This document shows positions 36,120 through 46,149 of a stretch of DNA of 64,000 bases, one piece after another. Source of the stretch: Sediminibacterium sp. KACHI17 (lineage in GTDB: Bacteria; Bacteroidota; Bacteroidia; Chitinophagales; Chitinophagaceae); NCBI RefSeq assembly GCF_040362915.1, contig NZ_AP029612.1, positions 1,116,001 through 1,180,000 on the forward strand. Direction: 5' to 3'. The translations under genes were made by a program, and so were the position numbers. How positions within the stretch are numbered: the stretch's first letter is position 1; each line of letters begins with the position of its first letter. Below the pieces are notes generated by a model. It was not told the origin of the DNA, made no database searches, and worked only from the letters and a program-made list of their open reading frames with translations.

Positions 36120-36665
36120 ATGCAAACATTCGGAGAAGGATTCCTGAAAGACTGTATCAAAAGATTCCGATACTATAAAGAATTAGGTGATAAAACATTT
36201 GAACAACTCAAAGAGGAAGACTTTTTTTACCAGCCTAATTTATCAAGTAACAGTATTGCCATCATCATTCAACATATGTATGGAAATATGTTGAGCCGAT
36301 GGACCAACTTCCTAACAGAAGACGGAGAAAAAGACTGGCGAAAAAGAGATGCAGAATTTGAAGCAATGTCAATATCACGCGAAGACCTATTGTCATTTTG
36401 GAATGAGGGTTGGAAATGTCTGTTAACTACACTTGAAAGTCTGCAACCAGATGATCTTATGAAGACCGTAACCATCAGAACAGAGCCGCTATTGGTATAT
36501 GACGCTATTTTAAGACAACTCGCACATTACCCATATCATGTCGGACAAATTGTGTACATCGGTAGAATGATTCGAGACAATGAATGGAGCTCTTTGAGTA
36601 TCCCCAAGGGAGAAAGTAAGATCTATTTAGACAGCGTAAAAAAAGCCCAACAAAATAAACAATAG
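36120..36665 (+). CDS. DUF1572-type DinB-fold protein
   Basis: A 181-residue four-helix-bundle protein of the DinB/DUF1572 superfamily. Conserved histidines that usually bind a metal are present in IIQHMYGN and LAHYPYHVGQIVYIG. Related proteins include thiol-dependent enzymes with bacillithiol or mycothiol, but the reaction is unknown here. It lies 10 bp after ggt and 9 bp before the NUDIX gene, so the three are probably co-transcribed. Confidence 0.8.
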   Translation: MQTFGEGFLKDCIKRFRYYKELGDKTFEQLKEEDFFYQPNLSSNSIAIIIQHMYGNMLSRWTNFLTEDGEKDWRKRDAEFEAMSISREDLLSFWNEGWKCLLTTLESLQPDDLMKTVTIRTEPLLVYDAILRQLAHYPYHVGQIVYIGRMIRDNEWSSLSIPKGESKIYLDSVKKAQQNKQ

Positions 36666-36674
36666 CACCACCTC

Positions 36675-37253
36675 ATGCAACGAAATGTCGAGATCATTCG
36701 AACAGATATTTTATCAGATAACTGGTATATACTGAAACGAATCGAATATGAAATAACCGATGGACAGGGTAATAAAACAAGGCAACTAAGAGAAGCGTAT
36801 GACCGTGGTAATGGGGCTGTGATCTTGTTGTACAATCAAGACCAAGGAACCGTTATCCTTACCCGTCAATTTCGTTTACCCACATTTATCAATGGTAATG
36901 CCGATGGAATGCTGATCGAAGCCTGTGCCGGATTATTGGATAAAGACAACCCTGAAAATTGTATCCGGCGAGAGACCGAGGAAGAAACAGGATACCAGAT
37001 CAAAGATGTGAAAAAGGTCTTTGAAGCCTATATGTCTCCGGGATCTGTTACAGAAATCTTATATTTTTTTGTAGCTGCCTATACAAAAGAGATGAAAATA
37101 ACAGAGGGAGGAGGTATTGAAGCAGAACAGGAAAATATTGAAGTGCTTGAGTTGCCTTTCACAAAAGCCTTAGAGATGATTGAATCCGGAGAGATAAAAG
37201 ATGGCAAAACCATCATGCTCTTACAATATGCCCAGATACATCGGTTATTATGA
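36675..37253 (+). CDS. NUDIX hydrolase, NudK-like GDP-mannose pyrophosphatase
   Basis: A 192-residue NUDIX protein. The NUDIX box spans about 86-110, with glycine in [12 protein letters not shown] and the core [10 protein letters not shown]. The N-terminal strand-exchange region and [15 protein letters not shown] match the ADP-ribose/GDP-mannose pyrophosphatase branch, and NudK is the closest match I recognise. It hydrolyses nucleotide sugars in the cytoplasm. It is the last gene of the ggt unit; a separate promoter follows. Confidence 0.85.
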   Translation: MQRNVEIIRTDILSDNWYILKRIEYEITDGQGNKTRQLREAYDRGNGAVILLYNQDQGTVILTRQFRLPTFINGNADGMLIEACAGLLDKDNPENCIRRETEEETGYQIKDVKKVFEAYMSPGSVTEILYFFVAAYTKEMKITEGGGIEAEQENIEVLELPFTKALEMIESGEIKDGKTIMLLQYAQIHRLL

Positions 37254-37301
37254 GCTATTTTGTCATTATTTTAGATGACCGCAACGCCTTTTGGTATTGA
37301 A

Positions 37302-37332
37302 TTTGCACAGAGGAAGCTATTACCTAAATTTG
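37302..37332 (+). promoter_or_regulatory. Promoter for tamB
   Basis: TTTG (37302-37305), exactly 19 nt, then TAAATTTG (37325-37332): a full match to the Bacteroidota consensus. The predicted start is near 37336-37340, so the mRNA leader before the proposed CTG start at 37351 is only about 12-15 nt. Confidence 0.8.
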
Positions 37333-37350
37333 TATTAAACTGATCCGTTT

Positions 37351-40300
37351 CTGAAGCGATTCCTGAAAATATTAAGATATACCCTGCTCGTCATCATTGC
37401 GCTTATCCTTGTCATTTTCATAGCCATTCAAACAGAATATGTCCAGAATAAATTGGTAAGGATGGCGACCAATCGCATCTCAAAGTCGCTGGGTACCGAA
37501 GTGTCCATTAAACATATCAGTATCGGCATCCTGAACCGATTGAATCTGGAAGGCTTAATGGTCAGAGACCGGTCAAAAGATACACTGATTTATGCCGGCG
37601 CATTAAAAGTTCGAATCACTGACTGGTTCATACTGAAAGACAAGGCCGTACTACGATATGCAGGATTGGAAGACGCGGTTATCAAGATCAACCGAAAAGA
37701 TAGCGTTTGGAATTACCAATACATCATTGATCATTTCTCATCTCCCACACCCAGTACAAAAAAGAAAGGAGGGTTAGCACTTGATTTGAAAAAAATCGAC
37801 TTGCGAAACCTGCGTTTTACCAAGAACGATCAGTGGGTCGGAGAAAAAATGAGTGTACAGCTGGCCAGCTTGATCATTGATGCCAATCGTGTTGATCTCA
37901 ATAAAAGCATTTTCATAATTGATGATATCAAGCTACACAAACCTTTATTTGCCATACAGTCTTTGCCGGCTTTGCGTCCTGATTCACTGCGAAAGAAGAA
38001 CAAAGCTAACGTTGATACAGGAATGTATTTTAATGCAGGAGATATCCAAATCAAAACAAAACAACTAAGGATCATCGATGGCAAATTATTCATTGATGGA
38101 AATAGCAATACCCCATCCAATAATTTCGACGGTTCTCATATACAGTTGAGTAAGTTGAATGGAACTTTCAAAAACCTGTCATTCATTAAAGACACCATCC
38201 GGGCAGATATTGATCTTTCTGTAAAAGACAGAAGCGGTTTTGAGTTACAAAAACTAAAAACCAAATTCCGTTTTACCCCACAGATCATGGAGCTGGCTTC
38301 ATTGGATCTGCGCACAAATAAAAGTCGAATTGGCAATTATTATGCTATGAAATACACCGATTTCAATAAAGACTTCGGTGAATACATAGATAAAGTAGTG
38401 ATGGAAGCCCGATTCAGAGAGGCAAAGATCAGTAGTGACGATATTGCATATTTTGCACCCGAGCTAAAAAACCTGAAAAGAAATATTGATTTAAGTGGAA
38501 ACTATTTAGGTACTGTCGCTGATTTTACCGCTACAAATCTCTATTGCAGGATCGGCAACAATACAAACCTCTCCGGCACATTGAGCATGAAAGGCTTACC
38601 GGATATCAACACAACGCAGATCTCACTTACTAAAAGCGTCGTTTCTACTAATTATAATGACCTGCTAAGTTTTATCCCAGCATTAAAAGATATCCGAGAT
38701 CCTAATCTTGCCGAATTAGGAAATATTATTTACAGGGGAAATTTTAATGGCACCATTCAAAACTTTGTTACATCAGGTGTATTCAGCACTGCACTAGGTG
38801 GACTTACTACTGATATTAGTTTGAAACTTCCATCTAAAGGAGAACCTAGTTATAAGGGGAAAATTGAAACAGCCAGATTTAATATTGGTAAGTTTTTAAA
38901 CACCAATACACTCGGATTAGTCAATTTCAAAGGGAGTATTGAAGGAAGCAGTTTCAATATCGATCTGTTAAAAACAACACTCAACGGGACTATTGATTCA
39001 TTACAGTTTAATGGATACACTTATTCAAATATTGTCACCAATGGAACTTTTCAGAAAAAATCATTTGCTGGTGAACTTGAAATAGATGATCCGAATCTAA
39101 ACTTTACCAATTCTGTTGTCATTGATCTTTCAAAAGATGTTCCCAGCTTCAATATTGTGGGTGACCTTGTACAGTCTAACTTAAAAGCGCTGAACTTTGT
39201 CAAAGAGAATATTGAGATCACGGGTCTGCTTGATGCCAACTTCACGGGTACCAATATTGATAATTTTAAAGGCACTGCAAAATTCCTGAACGCATCGATC
39301 AAAGATGAAACCAATAAGATTAGTTTCGACTCTTTGAATTTGAGCTCGATTCAAAATGACAGTATCAAAATATTAAGTGTTGGCAGTAATGAATTAAAAG
39401 CCACCATAAGCGGACAATTCAGCATTCTTGAACTACCTGCAAGCATTCAGTCATTCCTCCATCACTATTATCCCGTTTATATTGCCGAGCCTAAAGTGAT
39501 TCCACAGAACCAACGGTTCGACATTAAGATCAATACCAATTATATAGAGCCTTATCTACAAATATTCACAAAAGGTATCAGTGGATTCAATGATGCATCG
39601 CTTACGGGAAGTATCGACACCCGAAACAGTGACTTAAAAATATCCGCTAATATTCCTTATGGTCGCTTTGACAAGTATGGATTCAATGGTATTCAACTCG
39701 AAGGCAGAGGAAACCTGGATACGATCTCTCTGAATGGCAACATCACCACGATTACAATCAATGACAGTTTGAATTTCCCGAATACGAATCTTTCAGTGGT
39801 TGCTAAAAATGATCATTCACTTATCTCTATTAAGACCAGCGCAGATAATACTTTGAATGAAGCCAGTTTAAATGCAGATGTAGTCACGTTAGAAGATGGA
39901 GCCAGAATTCAGTTCCTACCCTCTTCGTTTGTTCTGAATACAAAAAAATGGAATCTTGAAAGAGAAGGCGAGCTAATTCTTCGGAAAAATTTTATCAAAG
40001 CAACCGACGTAAAGTTTACACAGGGCTTTCAGGAAATTCAAGTAGAAACAGAAGAAGAAGATGGCGGTAATACCAATAACCTTGTCGTGAGATTAAAAAA
40101 TGTTGTTTTAGGAGACTTAACAACGCCATTCATGAAAGATCCCAGACTGGAAGGTATTACCAGCGGAGAGATCACCATGCGCGACTTTTTCGGACAATTC
40201 AATGCAGAAGCCATATTGAAGGCAGAACAATTTCGTTTCAATGATGACTCTATAGGACTTGTCAATATTAAATCAGGATATAATAGTAAGACAGGATTGA

Positions 40301-42147
40301 TACCTTTTGATATTCAATCTGCGAATAAAGGTTTTGATTTCAGTGCGAAAGGATCCTACAATTTGAAAGATTCCATTCAACAACCACTGTACACAGATAT
40401 TGACTTAAGAGATACCCGTATTCATTTATTGAACCAGTTTCTGACCGGACTATTCTCCGATTTAAAAGGACAGGCAAAAGGAAAATTATCCATTAGTGGA
40501 GATCCGAAGAATCCTACTTTATTAGGAAAAGTAAAGTTGTACAATGCCGGACTAAAAGTTGATTATACGCAAGTGTATTACACTATCGATTCAGCTAATA
40601 TCAATTTTGAAGAAGATGGAATTGATTTCGGGCAATTCACGATTAAAGATCAGTATAAAAATACAGGTACTGTAAAAGGAAAATTATACGAAAGAGGGTT
40701 TAAGGATATGGCTTTTGATTTTGACCTATCCACGAATAAGTTATTATTGATAGATACAAAGCTGGAAGACAATCAACAATTTTATGGAAAAGCCATTGGC
40801 AGGGTGAGTACGTTTAGTTTAAAAGGACCGGAATCCAATGCAAGAATGACGTTGGTAGCTGAATCAACAGACAGTTCGCATATTTATATCCCTAATTCAG
40901 TTACAAGAGAAAGTGGAAGTGCAGATTTTATTGTGTTCAAAGAGTATGGAACTGAGATGGTGAACACAAAAAATAAGTCAGGATTCAATTTAACTGTTGA
41001 TCTTGATCTAACAGCTACCAACAAGACAGAGATTGATGTGATCCTCGATGATCTGACCGGTGACGTAATCAAAGCAACCGGTAATGGGCGTCTGAAAATT
41101 CGTGCCGGTACAACCGAACCTTTGAGCATAAGGGGTAGGTACAATATTGAAAAGGGGAACTATGATTTCAATTTCCAGTCCTTTATCAGAAAGCCATTCG
41201 AACTGATGCCGGATGCCGGAAATTATATTGAATGGACAGGAGATCCTTTTAAAGCGGATATCCGTATTGATGCGCAGTATACAGCAGAAAGAATTGCTTT
41301 ATATGATCTGGTATCGAATCTGAATTTAAGTGGTGCGGTGCAGGGTTATCGCGGGGAAGTATATGTTATTGCTGAATTGAGGGATAAGTTAACAGCACCT
41401 AAAATTCGTTTCAGACTTGACTTCCCGCAAGGTAGTCCGATCAAAAGTGATAATGAGCTGTCACAATACCTGAATCGTCTTCAGAATGATGAGAACGAAA
41501 TATTAAAGCAGGTATCATTTCTGATCGTATTCAATACGTTTGCTCCACCGAGTGTTGGTAATGGAGGAGGCAATGCCGCTAATAATTCATTAACCACAAT
41601 TGGAGCAAATACTTTATCACAAATATTGACGAAAGAGATCAATAAAATGTTCTCTAACTTTTTATACAAATTAACCGGTGATAAAAGTTTACGATTTGAT
41701 CTCGGAACATCATGGTATAGTAATAATGAAATCACCAGCAGTGTTGCAGGTGGTACATTGAATAATAATACAATTGACCGTTCACGTGTAAACTTTAAAC
41801 TGGGTAAGAGTTTCTTTCAGGATAAGATGATTGTAACATTTGGTGGTGATCTCGATTTTAATGTGAGTAACTCAGCTGCTATAAAAAATGGGAATTTTCA
41901 ATGGCTCCCTGACTTGAACGTAGAGTTTATACTATCAAAAGATAGAAAGCTCAGGGCTATCCTATTCAATAAGAATAGTCTTGACATTTCCAATACCGGT
42001 GCAGGTGGTATCGGAAGAAGAAATCGGTTTGGAGCCAGTATCTCTTACAGAAAGGATTTCGATAAATTATTTGCTACCAAGCCCGACGATATTGTCTTCA
42101 AATCCGCAAAAGACACTACACAAAAAAATCCTTCGGGAGGTCAGTGA
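37351..42147 (+). CDS. tamB: TamB-family outer-membrane assembly protein, probable CTG start
   Basis: A very large protein (about 1,598 residues) with an N-terminal membrane helix, a long run of repeated beta strands and the C-terminal TamB domain (DUF490; about 1,190-1,560). TamB spans the periplasm and helps outer-membrane protein or lipid transport. The first usual start in frame (TTG 37453) would remove the helix. The frame is open back to a stop at 37336, and its only sensible start is CTG at 37351, giving (M)KRFLKILRY and then a strongly hydrophobic segment. CTG at 37363 is the alternative. The 3' end overlaps the convergent glycosyltransferase gene by 7 bp. Confidence 0.87.
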   Translation: MKRFLKILRYTLLVIIALILVIFIAIQTEYVQNKLVRMATNRISKSLGTEVSIKHISIGILNRLNLEGLMVRDRSKDTLIYAGALKVRITDWFILKDKAVLRYAGLEDAVIKINRKDSVWNYQYIIDHFSSPTPSTKKKGGLALDLKKIDLRNLRFTKNDQWVGEKMSVQLASLIIDANRVDLNKSIFIIDDIKLHKPLFAIQSLPALRPDSLRKKNKANVDTGMYFNAGDIQIKTKQLRIIDGKLFIDGNSNTPSNNFDGSHIQLSKLNGTFKNLSFIKDTIRADIDLSVKDRSGFELQKLKTKFRFTPQIMELASLDLRTNKSRIGNYYAMKYTDFNKDFGEYIDKVVMEARFREAKISSDDIAYFAPELKNLKRNIDLSGNYLGTVADFTATNLYCRIGNNTNLSGTLSMKGLPDINTTQISLTKSVVSTNYNDLLSFIPALKDIRDPNLAELGNIIYRGNFNGTIQNFVTSGVFSTALGGLTTDISLKLPSKGEPSYKGKIETARFNIGKFLNTNTLGLVNFKGSIEGSSFNIDLLKTTLNGTIDSLQFNGYTYSNIVTNGTFQKKSFAGELEIDDPNLNFTNSVVIDLSKDVPSFNIVGDLVQSNLKALNFVKENIEITGLLDANFTGTNIDNFKGTAKFLNASIKDETNKISFDSLNLSSIQNDSIKILSVGSNELKATISGQFSILELPASIQSFLHHYYPVYIAEPKVIPQNQRFDIKINTNYIEPYLQIFTKGISGFNDASLTGSIDTRNSDLKISANIPYGRFDKYGFNGIQLEGRGNLDTISLNGNITTITINDSLNFPNTNLSVVAKNDHSLISIKTSADNTLNEASLNADVVTLEDGARIQFLPSSFVLNTKKWNLEREGELILRKNFIKATDVKFTQGFQEIQVETEEEDGGNTNNLVVRLKNVVLGDLTTPFMKDPRLEGITSGEITMRDFFGQFNAEAILKAEQFRFNDDSIGLVNIKSGYNSKTGLIPFDIQSANKGFDFSAKGSYNLKDSIQQPLYTDIDLRDTRIHLLNQFLTGLFSDLKGQAKGKLSISGDPKNPTLLGKVKLYNAGLKVDYTQVYYTIDSANINFEEDGIDFGQFTIKDQYKNTGTVKGKLYERGFKDMAFDFDLSTNKLLLIDTKLEDNQQFYGKAIGRVSTFSLKGPESNARMTLVAESTDSSHIYIPNSVTRESGSADFIVFKEYGTEMVNTKNKSGFNLTVDLDLTATNKTEIDVILDDLTGDVIKATGNGRLKIRAGTTEPLSIRGRYNIEKGNYDFNFQSFIRKPFELMPDAGNYIEWTGDPFKADIRIDAQYTAERIALYDLVSNLNLSGAVQGYRGEVYVIAELRDKLTAPKIRFRLDFPQGSPIKSDNELSQYLNRLQNDENEILKQVSFLIVFNTFAPPSVGNGGGNAANNSLTTIGANTLSQILTKEINKMFSNFLYKLTGDKSLRFDLGTSWYSNNEITSSVAGGTLNNNTIDRSRVNFKLGKSFFQDKMIVTFGGDLDFNVSNSAAIKNGNFQWLPDLNVEFILSKDRKLRAILFNKNSLDISNTGAGGIGRRNRFGASISYRKDFDKLFATKPDDIVFKSAKDTTQKNPSGGQ

Positions 42148-43694
42148 GTTGATACCACCGGAAGTTGTGCAGTAGCATTTGGCTTAGCACTTCTCAAACG
42201 ATAGACATAAAAATAGCGAACCGTCTTCCCTCCTCTTTTTTGATTGATCACAACAGGCGAATCTATATTATCAAAATAAGCCCCCATCGTTTTATTTACA
42301 TCTACAGGCAAATTAGAAGGCAATATGTAATACGCATCTCCTCCCTGCTGTAAGGCTTGTCGCTCCTGATTCAACCAAACAAATTTGTGAAGATCTTGTA
42401 ATTCACCCACGCCCAATAAATTAATACCAGTAGTGCGTGCTGTATAAAATTCAAGGTGCCCGCCCGGAAACCACTTATTCACGACTAATGGATCTGAAGC
42501 TTTCATCGTACCTGCTACAATATCTGCTTTACGCAGTGAATCAAAAGAAGTACTAAAGTCTTTCCATCCTGACATATCCAATGTTGGACAATACTCACCA
42601 TAATTCTCTTTTTGCTGACTGCCGAAATTGATAGGAGAAAAACGTATCAGCACAGTTCCAGTAATTAAAAATATCAACACAAGTCCTAAAGATGCTTGCA
42701 ATATGATCGGCACATTTCTAGTCGTTCTTTTTTCCAGATACATAGCCGCTACAAAATACAAGGGGATATAAGCAGGTCCTGCCCAGTGTGGTAATGTGGG
42801 ATTGAACAATGCTACTGTCCAAAAAATGAGTATCATAGGAATACTCATCCATCCCAACCAAAGTCTGATCCTTTTTCTTGCAAAACGAATTCGATTTGTA
42901 ATAGCAGCAAATAAGCCGATCAGTATTAGGATAAATAAAAATGGATGTTGATACAAAGCTTCTCCAACTATTTCTTGTCCTAACATATCCCAACGAAGGG
43001 AGGTATTACTTACTCTTTCTGAATGAAAACGATAGGTGATGAAATCATTTTGGTAATTCCAATAAAAGATGGGGAAAATACAAATGAGCGTGATGAGAAC
43101 GCCTAGGTACAATCTCCAGTTTGTGAGCCATTGAATCCGACTAAACAATAAAAAAGCACCAAAACCTGCCCACAAATACAAACCATGAATTTTACTCAAT
43201 GCAGCCAATCCGATCATTAAACCTAGCAATAGCCATATACTTAGATTTTCTTCTTCACGCTTGAGAAGTAAATGAGCCATGATATACAAAGACGCTGACC
43301 AGAAAAGCATCTGAGGAGAATCCGGAAGGATAAAAAGACCTGCGATAAAGCCTGTGTAAATAGACAAGGTATAGATCCAGGCTGCCAACCAACCTAGTCG
43401 TTCACTATCCAATAATTTTCCCAACTTGAAAATGATCCATGTAGCAAAGCCTGAGCAGATGATCGCACCGGAACGTATGGTAACTTCATTCACCCATGAT
43501 AGATTGAATGTGGTTAACCTGATCAACCAGCCGACCATTGGCGGATGATCAAAATGATTCCAGTCAGACTGTATTGCATAAGTCCAATAATATACTTCAT
43601 CATTACCCAGCTCCAAAAAAGCCGCAGCCAACAGCTTTATGATGGTGCTGATGATGATCAGCCAAAAAACCTTTCTGCTATATTGTTGATACAT
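42141..43694 (-). CDS. GT39-like membrane glycosyltransferase (ArnT/PMT type)
   Basis: A 517-residue protein with about ten to twelve membrane helices. The first periplasmic loop has the catalytic-type motif ELGNDEVYYWTYA, followed by HFDHPPMVGWLIRLT, as in GT39/GT83 enzymes that move sugars from polyprenyl-phosphate donors to lipid or protein acceptors. The acceptor here is unknown. The C-terminal 120 residues form a soluble periplasmic domain. The gene converges with tamB with a 7-bp overlap and no terminator between them. Confidence 0.87.
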   Translation of the reverse strand: MYQQYSRKVFWLIIISTIIKLLAAAFLELGNDEVYYWTYAIQSDWNHFDHPPMVGWLIRLTTFNLSWVNEVTIRSGAIICSGFATWIIFKLGKLLDSERLGWLAAWIYTLSIYTGFIAGLFILPDSPQMLFWSASLYIMAHLLLKREEENLSIWLLLGLMIGLAALSKIHGLYLWAGFGAFLLFSRIQWLTNWRLYLGVLITLICIFPIFYWNYQNDFITYRFHSERVSNTSLRWDMLGQEIVGEALYQHPFLFILILIGLFAAITNRIRFARKRIRLWLGWMSIPMILIFWTVALFNPTLPHWAGPAYIPLYFVAAMYLEKRTTRNVPIILQASLGLVLIFLITGTVLIRFSPINFGSQQKENYGEYCPTLDMSGWKDFSTSFDSLRKADIVAGTMKASDPLVVNKWFPGGHLEFYTARTTGINLLGVGELQDLHKFVWLNQERQALQQGGDAYYILPSNLPVDVNKTMGAYFDNIDSPVVINQKRGGKTVRYFYVYRLRSAKPNATAQLPVVSTH

Positions 43695-43736
43695 GATGTC
43701 GCTGAAAATACAAAGACCGTACCAGTCCTATCAGGA

Positions 43737-44156
43737 TCATTGACTCATTAGCCAACGAATGGCCAATTCATATCCTTTCAAACCCAATCCAATGATACTA
43801 CCTGCGGCTTTGCCTGAAACATGGGATAACTTTCTGAATTCCTCACGTGCATGTACATTACTGATATGCACCTCCACTACTGGTGCTTTCACTGCTGCAA
43901 TAGCATCACCTATGGCAACAGAAGTATGGGTGTATCCGCCCGGGTTTAGAACGATACCATCAGCATTAAAACCAAATTGTTGAATGGCATCAATAAGTTC
44001 GCCTTCAATATTGCTCTGAACATAATGGAATTCAACTGCAGGGAATTGATGTTTGAGTTCTTTGTAAAAGTCTTCGAAACTTTGAGTCCCGTAAACAGAT
44101 GTTTCACGCTGACCCAAGAGGTTCAAATTCGGACCATTGATGATGGCGATCTTCAT
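43737..44156 (-). CDS. aroQ: Type II 3-dehydroquinate dehydratase
   Basis: A 139-residue enzyme of the shikimate pathway. The N-terminal motif INGPNLNLLGQRE holds the catalytic lid arginine and leads to the tyrosine in SVYG. NPGGYTHTSVAIGDA and VEVHISNVHAREEFR carry the active-site asparagine and histidine. Length is normal for the dodecameric type II enzyme. It lies 77 bp downstream of carA on the same strand, with carA's terminator between, so it probably has its own promoter. Confidence 0.95.
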   Translation of the reverse strand: MKIAIINGPNLNLLGQRETSVYGTQSFEDFYKELKHQFPAVEFHYVQSNIEGELIDAIQQFGFNADGIVLNPGGYTHTSVAIGDAIAAVKAPVVEVHISNVHAREEFRKLSHVSGKAAGSIIGLGLKGYELAIRWLMSQ

Positions 44157-44170
44157 GTACCGAAGTTAAT

Positions 44171-44209
44171 AAAAAATGGTCACAGATGTATGTAACACAC
44201 TGTGACCAT
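44171..44209 (-). terminator. Terminator of carA
   Basis: A perfect ten-base stem (44176-44185 against 44200-44209) with a 14-nt loop, followed on the minus strand by TTTTTTATT. It lies 25 bp after the carA stop. Confidence 0.82.
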
Positions 44210-44233
44210 AATCTTATACAGTTAGGCTGCTTA

Positions 44234-45340
44234 TTAATTCATTCTTTCTTTGATCATAGAGATAAAATCATCAAACAGATAACGGCTATCATGTGGACCA
44301 GGTGTACTTTCCGGGTGATATTGTACGCTGAATGCTGGTTTATTCTTCAATCTGATACCTTCAATAGATTGATCATTGAGATTTATATGTGTGATTTCAA
44401 CCTCAGCATGATTTCTTACTGCATCAGGATCAACACCAAAACCATGATTTTGGGTTGTAATCTCACATTGACCGGTGATGATGTTCTTCACAGGATGATT
44501 CAATCCACGATGACCATGGTGCATTTTAAAAGTTGGTATCCCATTGGCCAGCGCAAGTAACTGATGCCCTAAGCAGATACCAAATACGGGTTTATCTTCT
44601 TGTAAGAGGCTTTTTACTGTATCCACTGCGTAATCCATCGCGGCAGGATCGCCAGGGCCATTAGAAATGAAATATCCGTTGGGATTGAATTCTTTCAATC
44701 TACTCACAGGTGTTTTTGCAGGATGCACACGCACATGCGCTCCACGATCAACCAAACACTGGAGGATATGACGTTTGATACCAAAATCCAATACCGCCAC
44801 TTTCAATGGTGAATTAGCATCCCCCATTTCATATTCTTCTTTCGTACTCACGGTACTAGCCAATTCTAATCCATCCATATCGGGAACATCAGCCAGCATT
44901 TTTTTCAAAGCGTCTACATCGAGGATCTCTGAAGAAATGATACAGTTCATCGCCCCTTTCGCACGGATATGTGTCACCAGAGCACGGGTATCTACATTAT
45001 CGATCGCTACGATCTGATTGGCTTTCAGGTAATCATTCAGATTACCATTGGCTTGTATACGGCTGTATTGTTCTTCAAGGTTGCGTGAGATCAACCCATG
45101 GATCTTAACACTATCACTTTCCACATCAGAATCCTTTACGCCATAATTACCCACATGAACGCTATTCATGATCACGATCTGACTGGTATAACTTGGGTCT
45201 GTGAACACTTCCTGGTAGCCGGTCATTCCGGTATTAAAACAGATCTCTCCCGTTGCAGTACCGACTTTACCGAAAGCATGTCCGTAAAAAACATGGCCAT
45301 CGGCCAGTACTAGAATTGCGGGTTGTTTGGTTTGGGGCAT
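44234..45340 (-). CDS. carA: Carbamoyl-phosphate synthase small subunit
   Basis: A 368-residue glutaminase subunit that supplies ammonia to CarB for arginine and pyrimidine synthesis. The N-terminal CPSase domain has FNTGMTGYQEVFTDPSY. The C-terminal class I amidotransferase domain has the nucleophile in FGICLGHQLL and the His/Glu pair in YHPESTPGPHD. Length is normal. carB is not in the window. It follows rplQ on the same strand after a terminator, so it is a separate unit. Confidence 0.96.
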   Translation of the reverse strand: MPQTKQPAILVLADGHVFYGHAFGKVGTATGEICFNTGMTGYQEVFTDPSYTSQIVIMNSVHVGNYGVKDSDVESDSVKIHGLISRNLEEQYSRIQANGNLNDYLKANQIVAIDNVDTRALVTHIRAKGAMNCIISSEILDVDALKKMLADVPDMDGLELASTVSTKEEYEMGDANSPLKVAVLDFGIKRHILQCLVDRGAHVRVHPAKTPVSRLKEFNPNGYFISNGPGDPAAMDYAVDTVKSLLQEDKPVFGICLGHQLLALANGIPTFKMHHGHRGLNHPVKNIITGQCEITTQNHGFGVDPDAVRNHAEVEITHINLNDQSIEGIRLKNKPAFSVQYHPESTPGPHDSRYLFDDFISMIKERMN

Positions 45341-45445
45341 GGTTGTTTGCTGTTTAACGATGCAAAAAAAAGGTTTGTTGATTAAAACTGGTACAAGAAG
45401 TTTCTCACATCAGTTCGGAGCCGTTTGGAATCAGGTCAGACATAA

Positions 45446-45475
45446 AAAAAGCAAGACGGTTAAGTCTTGCTTTTT
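45446..45475 (-). terminator. Terminator of the ribosomal alpha operon
   Basis: A 12-bp stem (45446-45457 against 45464-45475) with a six-base loop. On the minus strand it is followed by TTTTTTT, 22 bp after the rplQ stop. Confidence 0.88.
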
Positions 45476-45497
45476 GATATAAAAAACATCTTTCCAA

Positions 45498-46025
45498 TTA
45501 TTCAGCTGTTTTTTCGGTTGATTCTTCAGTAGCAGGTGTTTCAGCAACTGGAGCTTCAGCAGCAGGAGCAGCTTCAGCTTTCTTAGTTGCACGGCTACGA
45601 CGAGTTTTCTTAGCAGGTTCAGCAGCTTGCGCAGCACCCTTACCGTAGATCTCATTGAAGTCTACCAGTTCGATCATCGCTTTCTCAGCGTTATCGCCCG
45701 GACGAATACCTAACTTCAGAATACGAGTATAACCACCTGGACGGCCAGCTACTTTCGGACCTACTACTGTGAACAGTTCTTTCACAGCGCTTTTGTCTTG
45801 CAGATAGCTGAATACCACTCTATGCTGATGCATGATGGTTTCTTTGTTATCAGACTTTTTGGTTTTGGTGATCAGAGGCTCAACGTAGGTTCTCAGTGCT
45901 TTAGCTTTAGCCAAAGTAGTAACGATACGTTTGTGTGTGATCAATTGACTAGCAAGGTTTGCCAGCAATGCTTCCCTGTGTGCTTTCTTACGACCCAGGT
46001 TGTTGATTTTGTCTCCGTGACGCAT
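45498..46025 (-). CDS. rplQ: 50S ribosomal protein L17
   Basis: The first 115 residues are a standard L17 ([21 protein letters not shown] at the start and [13 protein letters not shown] near 90). A further 60-residue tail is low in complexity, rich in Ala, Glu, Lys and Pro, and begins after [15 protein letters not shown]. coli L17 is 127 residues, so the tail is an extension; similar tails occur in Bacteroidota. It is the last gene of the alpha operon. Confidence 0.96.
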   Translation of the reverse strand: MRHGDKINNLGRKKAHREALLANLASQLITHKRIVTTLAKAKALRTYVEPLITKTKKSDNKETIMHQHRVVFSYLQDKSAVKELFTVVGPKVAGRPGGYTRILKLGIRPGDNAEKAMIELVDFNEIYGKGAAQAAEPAKKTRRSRATKKAEAAPAAEAPVAETPATEESTEKTAE

Positions 46026-46079
46026 GACTTGTTGTTTTTATACCCTGCACCGTGTCAGGAATTGCAGAGTGTGAGTAAT

Positions 46080-46149
46080 AGCTTTCGGCTACAAGCTTCA
46101 AGCTGCAAGGAAATTACTTGTGGCTTGAAGCTTATAGCTTACAGCTTAA
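46080..46149. repeat. Heptad array C between rpoA and rplQ
   Basis: Ten in-phase 7-mers with core AGCT, for example AGCTTTC, GGCTACA, AGCTTCA, AGCTGCA on the left and GGCTTGA, AGCTTAT, AGCTTAC, AGCTTAA on the right. Arms 46080-46109 and 46117-46146 are imperfect reverse complements (24 of 30). The array fills the rpoA-rplQ spacer and overlaps the rpoA stop codon, so the operon transcript must carry a long hairpin here. Confidence 0.85.

Noticed and set aside
37453..37455. TTG at 37453 as the tamB start
   Set aside because: It would remove the N-terminal membrane helix encoded by the same open frame upstream.
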